Source: Heterostelium multicystogenum
Lineage: Eukaryota > Evosea > Eumycetozoa > Acytosteliales > Acytosteliaceae
NCBI GenBank assembly: GCA_003667245.1
Contig: RCNN01000394.1
Location: 1-28,683 of the forward strand
Length of the DNA stretch: 28,683 bases
Reading direction: 5' to 3'
Shown here: positions 1 through 8,811 of the stretch, one piece after another
Layout of the letters: the number at the start of each line of letters is the position of its first letter
Numbering within the stretch: position 1 is the stretch's first letter
Notes under the pieces: generated by a model
The model's database searches: none
The model's input: the letters and a program-made list of their open reading frames with translations, nothing else
What the model was told of the DNA's origin: nothing
Translations under genes and position numbers: made by a program

Positions 1-230
1 TGAGTGTGGGGTAATTAACTACTCTTTGGCTGATTACAATGATAAGTTTAAACAACTTTAAATTAACAACATCTTTGAGTAGCTACAGATACTATACATA
101 TACATAATACAACAACAACAACAACTATATTATCTCTCTTTACATTTATAACTTTATCTTTAATTTGAATTTAAAAATATATAATTTATTCAGGTCATTT
201 TCATCTATACCAACTGGATCTAGAATAAAC

Positions 231-1449
231 ATGGCAACTGTTAGAAAGTGTACTCATGCTGGAAGTTGGTATTCGAACAACTGTAAGGTCGATCATATCA
301 TCGGAGGAGTGTTGCGAAAATGAAAAAGATAACTAATGAAAAATTATTATTGATTGTGATTGTAGCTTCGGAGTTAGGTAACAACTTGACAACTGGTTGG
401 CAGAAACAAAGTCTATTGGTGCTAATACTCGTGCTATCATTGTACCGTAAGAGAGAAACAGTTTTCATTGACTATCTTTTAAAATATAATGATTTTTTAA
501 TACATTATTATTGTTTTAGACATGCCGGATATAGTTATAGTGGAAGAGCTGCTTCTAGAGGATATATCAACTTAGATGCATCTAAATAGTAAGTTGCATT
601 TGCAAATCATTTGTTTATACTTTGGGTTATTGATTGATAATGATTTTCAATTTACTAGTAAAAGAATTTTCATTCTTGGACCATCCCACCATGTTTATAT
701 GAAAACCTGTGGACTTACAAAATTGACAACTTTGGAAACACCGATTGGAAATTTAGAGGTAGATACAGAGATTATCAAGAAGCTGGAATGAACTCGTGCT
801 TTTACTTGGACAACTAAAGATGTGGATGAAGATGAACATTCCATTGAGCTGCATCTACCATATGTTGCCAAAATGATTCAAGGGTATACATTAGAATAGA
901 CTCATTATTACTTTATTTTCTTACACCCTTTGATGATTATTCTAGTAAGCCGATAAAGGTTGTACCAATCATGGTTGGATCCTTGTCTAAGGATACTGAG
1001 GAGCAATACGGACAAATATTGGCACCATACATTGATGACCCAGAAAACTTTTTTGTGATTAGCAGTGATTTCTGTCACTGGGGAAGAAGATTTGGATATA
1101 CACCATACAATGAGGCCGCAGGACCAATCCATAAATCGATTGAAGATATGGATCGTGCTGGAATGGCAATCATTGAAAGTGGTGACCCAGTAAAGTTTGC
1201 CCAGTATCTAAAAGAGACTAAAAAACACCATATGTGGAAGGTATGATATCAACAAGCTACTTCCAGCTTGATCAATCAAAATTAATACTTTGCTTACATA
1301 GAAATCCAATTGCAGTTATGTTATGGACATTAAAGAACAGCAAAAATAACCATTCAATTAAATCACTTCACTATGAGCAATCCAGCAAGTGCAATAACAT
1401 GAGCGATTCATCTGTCAGCTATGGAGTGCTTGCAGTTAAACAAGAATGA
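231..1449 (+). CDS. MEMO1: MEMO1 (Memo/YjoA-like) family protein, six exons, frame-damaged
   Basis: Memo-family protein; animal MEMO1 acts in cell-motility and redox signalling and is related to extradiol dioxygenases. Exons that join in reading: 231-282, 366-446, 520-588, 659-883, 946-1240 and 1302-1449, with GT..AG introns of 60-85 bp. Seen: HAGSWY near the N-terminus, [39 protein letters not shown] and a closing QSSKCNN..DSSVSYG block, all hallmarks of the family in the right order. The total is about 290 residues, close to the family's usual ~297. The start at 231 gives a typical N-terminus. Three defects: one A seems missing near 389-392, an in-frame TGA lies at 789-791 just before the DEDEHS block, and a six-A run at 1220-1225 has one A too many (the frame then resumes as NTICGR). 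The first exon is short and ends at a consensus GTAAGG donor. The identity is secure; the function in this organism is inferred. Confidence 0.88.
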
Positions 1450-1794
1450 AGCTGATTCCAAGCTTTAAAAATCTATCGTTTGATCGATCACAACAACTGT
1501 AAATTCATTCTCATATTTTAGGATTTTATTTCTTTATCTTTTGATTATTGTAGGGGTGCGCATTAACAAAATAAAGAATAGTAATCATTAGGGCTATAAG
1601 TGGTAAATATTGGGAGTGAGCAATAGAGATTATGAGTTTTTTCTTTATTATATAGAGTGTTGGTTATGTTTGAATATGCTTTAATTTTGGTCAATAATTG
1701 AGAGATCATTGAGACATGTTGAAGGGTGGAAGCCTAATCTTTTTATTGTCTTCTGGGAATTTATGTAAAGGAGCATTTAATGACATGTCTATTT

Positions 1795-1935
1795 CGTTTT
1801 GCAAGAGTGTGGTGAGTGTGATTTAGTTTTATTGGAATTGGGTTGTCGAATCAAAAAGGAGGGAGAAATATAGATAGTACATCACAATCCACTCATTTAT
1901 TAAATTGATTTTATTAAAGTTTGTTTGTTGAGTAA
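1795..1935 (+). repeat. Left arm of the inverted repeat
   Basis: Pairs with 2764-2928 on the other strand. It contains GTGAGTGTGA at 1812-1821 and AAAAAGGAGGGAGAAATATA near 1854-1873. The inner end is at the GTTGAGTA around 1927-1934. Confidence 0.75.
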
Positions 1936-2763
1936 CAGTATCTATACCTGTAGTATTTGGAAGATATTGTAAAACCGATTACCACCAACAACAAACAAAA
2001 CAAGAACAGCAACAACAACAATAATAATAATAAATATTAGTATAAATCATTTCCATCCTAGATAGTATAAGAATATATAATATTTCAATGAGCTTATTTA
2101 ATAGTTGATTTAATATAGGATCTATTATGAAATTAAGAAAATTTGCTGGACGATATTGTTAAATATTGGAAAGATTTCAACAAAATGACCTACATTTTGG
2201 AGTCGACCATCATCATGTTAAACTAAATCTGCCAAAGTTAGAGCAGCTTCCCTAGTTGAGAGCTCAGAGCCACCGATTTTACTGTGAAAGACACCTATTG
2301 TAGAAATAGCCGCAACTGACAAAGATACAAAGCTCAACGATCAATCAATACAATAAGTCCAGATTTATCTCTTTCTGTTAGGAATGTATTAAGAAAAGTC
2401 AGAGTTGGTTTACAAGATTAAGTTTAGTAAGCCTTATAGCATTAAATTAAAGAATATTCTGACTGCAGTAAATCCTTCGATGAAAAGATTAGGATTAGTT
2501 TAAAATACTACTCCTAGGTTCAAATTTTGCAGAGCTCAAGTAACTGTCTATGAAACACAGGTATCACCCATTAAAATTGAAGCACCTCAAACAGATTTTT
2601 TCAAAAACAAAAGAACCCCATATATTTGATAGAATATATTCTCGATTAAATCAAAATGACATTCTAAATGGTATGACTTCTGTATGGATAAAAAAAGAAT
2701 TCTTATTATTAGTTTCTCATATATAAATAGTAATTATTAATATACTTACATGTATAAATAATG

Positions 2764-2928
2764 GTACTCAACAACAAACTTTTATAAATTAATCTTAATA
2801 AAATCTATTTAATAAATGAGTGGATAGTGATGTTACTATCAATATTTCTCCCTCCTTTTGATACCATATGATTCCACAACCAAACCATTTCCAATTAAAC
2901 CAAATCACACTCACCACACCTCCTACAA
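2764..2928 (-). repeat. Right arm of the inverted repeat
   Basis: Reverse-complement partner of 1795-1935. Its outer part carries TCACACTCAC at 2905-2914. The inner end is at TACTCAAC around 2765-2772. The estimated identity, counting gaps leniently, is around 80-85 percent by eye. Confidence 0.75.
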
Positions 2929-3189
2929 AACTGCAAACACATTACTACTATACAGAGGTGAGGTATCACACTCACAAAATATATTCAATTTCATTTAATT
3001 GGTGAAATCAATTACCACCATGTGATTGATTGCTTATTATTGTGTCACATACATAATAAACATAGATGATTTTAGTGATGGAGAGAAAGAAGAATTAATC
3101 ATTGTGGAATGAATCCTTTGAAAGTGAATTCACTAAAATAATTATAATAAGATTCTTTTTTTATTCATATAGAAGTCATACCATTTAGA

Positions 3190-3648
3190 ATGTCTACCCC
3201 TTGTCCCAAGCACAAAATGTTCATTAATCCAATCCCATATGTAGACCTACCTGACTTTATTGCCTACAACTATGACATAAGTTTAGGCCCTGAATGCAAC
3301 GAATACTGTCGAAGATTTCTTATTGAAAGACTCAAAGATATGATTGATTTGTTGAACAACCAGATCTTTTTTTACAAAATAGTGTTACTCAAAGAGGAGG
3401 GTGGTCCTTCTGAAGGTTATATCTGTGATGCAGAATTCGCAAGTTATGCAGAGGGAAAATGTCCATTAGAAGACAAAGATGCATTTTTTAAGCGAGTGGA
3501 AAACTATAGCAAGATAAGGATTAAAGAAGGAGAAATGTATTTCAGGAGAGATTTGAATCACAAAGAAGATTTATATGGTTTAACATATATCACTGAGTAC
3601 CTCAAAAGAGTATACAGAATTTCTGAAAATACTCCAACAGAGAATTAA
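3190..3648 (+). CDS. Hypothetical protein, 152 residues
   Basis: I do not recognise this protein. It is one uninterrupted exon of 152 codons with balanced amino-acid use, unlike the low-complexity shadow frames elsewhere. The N-terminus has MSTPCPKHK and PIPYVDLPDF. The middle is charged and helical-looking, with ERLKDMIDLLNNQ at about residues 46-58. There are Cys residues at 5, 37, 41 and further C's near 79 and 92, which could pair or bind metal, but I see no standard zinc-finger spacing. No signal peptide or membrane segment is visible. It lies 104 bp upstream of another unknown gene on the same strand, behind a CA-rich box at 2905-2975. Intact frame and composition suggest a real gene; function unknown. 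Confidence 0.6.
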   Translation: MSTPCPKHKMFINPIPYVDLPDFIAYNYDISLGPECNEYCRRFLIERLKDMIDLLNNQIFFYKIVLLKEEGGPSEGYICDAEFASYAEGKCPLEDKDAFFKRVENYSKIRIKEGEMYFRRDLNHKEDLYGLTYITEYLKRVYRISENTPTEN

Positions 3649-3752
3649 TCTCAACTATAATAATCATAATATTGTCAGGTAATAAATATAATGAAATAAA
3701 ATTAACAAAAAATATTTTCGCTTCCATAACAAAATGAACTTCTTGTCAGAAG

Positions 3753-4138
3753 ATGTCTTCCATCATAGTTAATAGATTTGAAGGCAGTAGTATTAAACAA
3801 GCAAAAGAATTATACATCAATAATATAGGGGGAAAGAAATTATTAACATCTCATCCTCCTGATTCAAATACAGTAGAAACATCACAACATGTTGTACATT
3901 GGCAATTAGATACTATATCATTTGCTCCTGGTGTAATCACTAACAATCACATGTTATTGGTAATACTCAGTCAACAAACAATGTAATATCTATAGCAGCA
4001 GCATACATGATTGACCGAATAGAAATAGGTATCAATGGTGATCCTAATCCAGTACAAACACTTACATTAGGTGGTTTAGGTATTTCAACATCTATGTATG
4101 AACCTAGTGGAGTAAAGCCATTGCAACCTATTAGGTAA
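3753..4138 (+). CDS. Hypothetical protein with one frame change, possibly a spliced 3' end
   Basis: Not recognised. The frame from ATG 3753 runs to a TAA at 3984-3986, but from about 3957-3960 the next frame carries on without stops (NTQSTNNVISIAAAYMI, then GGLGISTSMYEPSGVKPLQ) to TAA at 4136-4138. A single-base error near 3957 would give one protein of about 128 residues. The sequence looks beta-rich and soluble (WQLDTISFAPGVITNN), with no signal peptide or obvious motif. The terminal codons overlap a consensus donor (AG|GTAAGG at 4135), so a second exon starting after the CTAG near 4211-4214 is possible. It is 104 bp downstream of another unknown gene on the same strand. Confidence 0.5.
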
Positions 4139-4840
4139 GGTTAATCTATCATTAGCAATATCTCTTTTCTTCATCCTACTTTAAAAAAATATCTGATTGT
4201 GTTAAACTCTAGTTTTAAGAAATTTCATTGGAGATTTTTTAATATTTTTTAATTTAAATTAATGAATTGCATAAAAGCAAGGTGGTATGAAATCAGTCAA
4301 CAATCAATGAATGAAATAAATGTATATGATAATCATTTTAACTAGTCAACACAAACATATATAGAAGCAAGTTAACACAACAAAAACAAATATTTTAAAT
4401 TAAGTTGTGTAATTATACTTTTTACACCTCACTCAGATTGACTAAAAAGAATAGAATCTACTATTATTTCTCATCTCATCATTATTTAGTACTTAATCAA
4501 CAAATTAGCTAAATCAATCAATTAATAATAATAGTAAAAGAATTACATAATATCATATTTATATTATTATTAGTTAGTTACAACTCGAACATTTAGAACA
4601 TTAATATCACTTGATAGCATAAGAGTATTTTAAATTGATTTTTCAATTTTTGATTTTAAGCAACTTTTTTGTTTTTTACCAGTAATCAGAGAAAAACCAG
4701 CAACGCCAAAAGACAGACAGACAAATTTAAATCAGATATTTTATACTGTGATAATTTGTCATCATATTTATTAGCTAAAGATACTTATTTATATATATAT
4801 GTTTACTTAGTTTAAAGCAACGCAAAACAACAAATAATAG
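4139..4840. other. AT-rich spacer, no gene seen
   Basis: About 700 bp of very AT-rich DNA with stops in all frames. The last part (4680-4840), with CAGACAGACAGACA near 4710 and A-rich sequence before the ATG at 4841, is the likely 5' region of the Rab gene. Confidence 0.5.
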
Positions 4841-5935
4841 ATGTCATCAGATCCAAAACCATTTAAAATAGTATTCTTGGGTGATACAGGGTATGTTAGG
4901 ATTTAGAGTCATCTTTGATACGATAGGATGCACAATACACCTTAATGTTAATGTTACTTACTCATCTGATGATGTATAAAGAGTTGGAAAATCATCATTG
5001 TTTTACAGATTGGTCTTCAATAAATTCAATCAGGAATACAGACCAACAACAGGCACAGACTTCCTTAGTAAATCATTTTTTGTTCGCGATATAGTATGCA
5101 ATGTGCAGTTGTGGGACACCTCCGGCCAGGCGAAATACTGGTGTCTGACAGAGATGTTTTGGCGAACTGCCGACGCAGCCATTTTAGTATACGACGTCTG
5201 CAACGAAGCTAGTTTTAACAATCTTTCTTTCTGGCTGAAACAGTGTAAATCAAAGTGTCTCAACGAAGATGGCACTGAGAAAACTAATTTCACATTTATC
5301 GTACTTGGTAATCAGCTTGATTATGCGACCAGCATCAACAGCAACAGCAGCAGCAGTATACAGGCCAATGCGGCAGACATCAATCTAGATCCCAGCAATC
5401 CAGATGAACCGCCACCCCCACCCATACCACAAAAGCAAAGACAAGTAAAGTATGAGACAGCGCAGCAGTGGTGCAAAGAAAACAATATAAAGCTTTTCCT
5501 CGAGGTATCGGCCAAAGAATCGACGCATGTAAAGAATCTATAGTCAAGTTATTAAGCAATTTATTATTAATGGAGCAAGCAATTTTTAGAGGACAGGTAA
5601 GTAATTGGGTTAGAAATTCACAGCATATCAACTATATTGACATGTTTCGTTTGTATCGACAAATAGTGCGCTGGATAATGATACAATGGAGTCACCGCTA
5701 CTGCAGTCCAGTAGAAATATTAATCAACTAACACCAATGCCTTCGTCACCACCATCGAATTTCACATCCGACATGCCAATGCTGTACAATAATGTAGAAG
5801 AAGTTTTAGCAACAGCAAAACAGCAACAACAGCAACAGTAACATCAAATGTCCAGCCACTTTGAATAATTTAATTGGAATAGATAATTCTAATGATATTA
5901 GAGATTATATTATCCAACTACAAACTGACAAGTAA
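4841..5935 (+). CDS. Rab7-like small GTPase with a Pro-rich insert and a non-prenylated-looking tail
   Basis: Ras-superfamily GTPase of the Rab class, expected to act in membrane traffic. Exons 4841-4890, 4982-5596 and 5667-5935 (about 310 residues; ordinary Rabs are ~200). Motifs in order: P-loop GDTGVGKSS across the first intron, switch I TTGTDF, switch II WDTSGQAKY (usual WDTAGQE), NQLD in place of NKxD, and SAK near the end of the G domain. WCKENNIKLFLEVSAKE resembles Rab7. Between NQLD and SAK lies an extra ~35 residues of Ser/Asn and then five consecutive Pro. After the G domain comes a ~90-residue Ser/Pro/Gln tail ending LQTDK, without a CC or CxC prenylation motif. Frame slips: an A-run at 5531-5533 (otherwise a TAG at 5541 ends the G domain early), the T-run at 5583-5587, and one in the CAA repeat near 5830. 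The Rab fold is certain; the tail depends on these joins. Confidence 0.82.
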
Positions 5936-6203
5936 CAAACAAGCAATCACATGAAGAGGCACTGCATAATTTTCAATAAAATACATATCATATTGTTAGA
6001 TGGATAATATCTATTCTTTGAACAATATTAATCATTAGACAATATAGAGTTACAATTATTGTGCTCGTCCTCTGCCATGATCAGGACAAAATAAGTAACA
6101 GGAACATTGGATACAGTCTAGGAAATGGAATACTAGTTAACTAATTTTGAAACAGGTTTTATTTGTTTGGAAGCACAAAGAACTGGCAATTTCTATCACA
6201 CAA

Positions 6204-7667
6204 TTAAACGGATTTTTCAAGTACTGCTAATTCTTCAACATAGGTTACATCGTTATGTTTTTGTGTTGATTGATCATGGCAGTGATTGGGACAGGTGTAT
6301 ATAAATAGATTGGCAAAGTCCAAGTCGGAGGAAGCGCAATGATAGACTTGGGTAATGATGGTTGACAAAATTTGGAATTCAAAAGTCTTTCTGGCTTTAC
6401 ACAATTGACAAACATAAAAGGATTCGACCAATTTCTTTCCTGCGTCCGACATACACAATGGTTCACCTTTAAATGAATATCTGGAGTTTATATACCAAAT
6501 AAAAAAAATTAGTATCTAATTGACATTGGATTAGGTCATGGATTGATTACCTTATGATTTGGTTTGGATTGTGTGAAAGTCGCTTAATGAACTTGCTAAA
6601 CACTCTGTCTTTTACATATTCATAGGTTTCGCCTGACCATTCGTCTCCCTCTGTTGGGTCATCTACATAGTTGATCTTTGATGGTTTCTTTACTGTCTCT
6701 TTCTTCAATGTTTCAACATCAATATATACATAGAATTCTTCATATTGGTTGCTCTTATCATTTTCAAAACTGAATCCAACTGGCTCATTGTTGTTGCTAT
6801 TTACATCATCATCATCTGCTGTTGGTTGTTGTTGTTGTTGCTGTAGTTTCTGTTCTTTGAGTAATTCTTTCTTTTTCATCTGATCTTCGTGTAGCTTTTT
6901 GTTTCTTTCTTGTATCAGTTCTTCTAATGATTTTTCAGGTACAACTGTTGTTGATGGAGCTCCTTTAGAATCTTTTGTTGATGTGCTATCTGCTGAACCA
7001 ACACCCCAATCGTCACCATCCTCAACTCCCCAGTCATTATCATCTTCAACACCCCAATCATCATCTTCATCACTATCCTCTTCCTCATCATCAACAGGCT
7101 CTTCTTCGACTTCCTTCTTTTCTCCAACTTCTTTTTCTTCATCTTCTTCATCTTGATCTTGATCTTGATTATTATTATTTTCTGAGTTTGTTGTTGATTG
7201 GGTAGAAGTAGTATTATTATTATTCAATCCGGATTCAACAATTGTCTTGATGATTTTCCATCTAAATGTCAAAGTTGAAATGATATTAATATCCTATACC
7301 CAACTATTCTAATTTATCACAGTCATACCCTTTGGGAGTAGCACTACACTTGGTGCAGACGAATACATAGTAGCTTCTTTCAGTAGTTGGCAAGCAATCC
7401 AATGGAGTATATATTTGCAATAGGAATGCCATCTTTTCTTTATTGCAATTGGTACATGTTATATCTCTATATTTTGCAGGTGGTTCTGAATACCAAACCT
7501 AAATAATTATAGTACCATTCTTTTATTAGAAAACAACTACTGTATATAAGATGTATAGATCATACGATACTTACTGGAGAACCACCTATCTTAGAAATGA
7601 ATGGATATTTATCTACAATGTCAATTGGATCATCAACAAATCCTACATAGTTGTTGGCTTTACTCAT
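6204..7667 (-). CDS. PDCD2/TSR4-family protein, four exons
   Basis: PDCD2-family protein; yeast TSR4 and human PDCD2 are dedicated chaperones for ribosomal protein uS5 and are needed for 40S subunit production. Exons (minus strand) 7575-7667, 7329-7498, 6551-7261 and 6204-6480 add up to exactly 417 codons with no frame error. Seen: an N-terminal block YVGFVDDPIDIVDKYPFISK, GGSPVW, and the paired CxxC zinc ligands CTNC...CTKC around residues 45-80. An acidic Asn/Gln/Asp/Glu-rich linker (about residues 95-230) includes three DWGVED-like repeats. The C-terminal PDCD2_C domain has GDEWSGETYEYVKDRVFSKF, then CQLCKARK, FEFQIL and CPNHC. The start at 7667 gives a typical N-terminus and lies 237 bp from the divergent RRP41 start, so they may share a promoter. 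Whether it is PDCD2 or PDCD2L is unresolved. Confidence 0.9.
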
Positions 7668-7904
7668 TATTACCTAATATTATATATATAAATCTAACTT
7701 ATCTATTTGGTCAGTAATGAATCAATGATAAATACACAAATTATATTAAATTATTCGTCGTCTTTTTTAATTCTTCGTTTTTTTGCAAACTTTGAAAATA
7801 TTGAACTGATTACTTTTTGTGGGACTGTTTTTGGTAAGCGGTTCTGTTTTGTGTTGTTATTTTGATAATTATATCTGTATATATATATCTAAAGTATTAT
7901 TAAA
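7668..7904. promoter_or_regulatory. Shared divergent promoter region of the PDCD2-family gene and RRP41
   Basis: A 237 bp AT-rich interval between two divergent start codons. Both products serve RNA or ribosome maturation, so co-regulation is plausible, but I see no defined factor site. T- and A-runs near 7750-7800 and the TATATATAT at 7877-7887 are the only notable sequence. Confidence 0.4.
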
Positions 7905-8743
7905 ATGGTAGGTACTCTTTTGATTGATGATCTATATCATCTGATGATGGCTCAATTGGTCTAATCCTCTTCCTCTTTCTCCTTAATTGTCATCTCACCT
8001 CACGCAGTCAAAATTATCATATATTACACCGGAGGGTCTAAGAATAGATGGTAGAAGAAACAATGAGATTAGAAGATTAAATATGAAGATGGGCATTTTC
8101 AACAGAGCAGATGGATCGGCTTACTATGAACAGGGAAATACAAAGCTAACAGTGGCGGTATACGGACCGAGGGAGGTCGCTTCCAATCAGAGAATGTTGC
8201 ACGATCGTGCTATTGTAAATTGCGAGTACTCTCAAGCTGCATTCAGCTCAGCAACCGACAGAAAGACAAACTAGAAAATCAGATAAACAATCATACGAGA
8301 TAGCATCGCTGGTGAAGCAAGCATTCGAGTCAACTATACAGGTTTCACTGCTGCCGAGGACACAGATAGACATCTACATTCAGGTGCTGCAAGCAGACGG
8401 TGGACTGAAAGCGGCAGCACTCAACGCCGCCACACTGGCAGTGATCGACGCAGGTCTGCCTATGCGTGACTTTATATGCGCATGTTCAGCAACTTTTGTG
8501 GAAGGTGTACCACTTCTTGATATGAATCAGATGGAAGAGAGAGCCGGAGGAGCAGACCTCCTGCTGTCTATCCAGCCACAGCTGGGCGGAGTTATCTCAC
8601 TTAATATGGAATCAAAAGTTCCACAGGACATGTTTGAATCAGTGTTGGATCTAGCTAATTTAGGTTGTATGAAAATATTTGCTCTTTTACAGGCTCAGGT
8701 CAAACGGCACTCAGCTGAACAGCTATCAAATCAAATCAAATAA
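7905..8743 (+). CDS. rrp41: Exosome core subunit RRP41 (EXOSC4), start codon alone in exon 1
   Basis: RNase PH-fold subunit of the eukaryotic RNA exosome ring, acting in nuclear and cytoplasmic 3'-5' RNA processing and decay. Exon 1 is just ATG (7905-7907), followed by a GTAGGT donor. Exon 2 is 8008-8743, after ACGCAG. Joined, it begins MSKLSYITPEGLRIDGRR, exactly the family N-terminus; without splicing the ATG frame stops after 19 codons. Further family blocks: FNRADGSAYYEQGNTK, VAVYGPRE, QVLQADGG, ALNAATLAVIDAGLPM, and the C-terminal LLSIQPQLGG. The length is about 246 residues, as usual. One single-base frame change lies around 8255-8272, inside the family's variable loop; it produces a TAG at 8272-8274 in the first frame. 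It converges on glycerol kinase, 68 bp away. Confidence 0.92.
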
Positions 8744-8811
8744 ACATAATAATATTATAGATAACCCAATAGGTGATGATGATGATAATAAAGTACAAGT
8801 ATTGATGATTG

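Larger units (their letters stand above)
1795..2928. mobile_element. Putative transposon relic or foldback element with ~140-165 bp inverted arms
   Basis: Two long arms in opposite orientation enclose about 830 bp. Aligned by eye, the left arm and the reverse complement of the right arm share several long identical blocks, among them GGTGTGGTGAGTGTGATT-like, AAAAGGAGGGAGAAATAT and ATCCACTCATTTATTAAAT, in the same order with small indels. The right arm is longer by an insertion near 2785-2790. The core shows coding-like stretches on the plus strand (about 2400-2630, two stop-free runs of 36 and 41 codons in one frame) but many stops, so no working protein. Known dictyostelid DNA transposons have terminal inverted repeats, which makes a decayed or non-autonomous copy the natural reading. 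I could not define target-site duplications. An inverted duplication unrelated to transposition is the alternative. Confidence 0.5.
1450..3189. other. Spacer between MEMO1 and the next gene, holding an inverted-repeat element
   Basis: No intact gene is visible in this 1.7 kb. It carries the paired inverted arms listed separately, short CAA/ATA-rich simple sequence near 1990-2035, and the CA-rich box at 2905-2975 that sits 210-290 bp upstream of the gene starting at 3190 and may belong to its promoter. Confidence 0.6.

Noticed and set aside
2110..2610. Minus-strand coding relic in the inverted-repeat core (a SVAAISTIGVF-like stretch)
   Set aside because: Stops occur about every 14 codons in that frame, close to chance; the plus-strand frame in the same interval is cleaner.
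6899..7205. Ser/Leu/His-rich plus-strand frames
   Set aside because: Antisense of the acidic Asp/Glu/Asn/Gln linker of the PDCD2-family gene.
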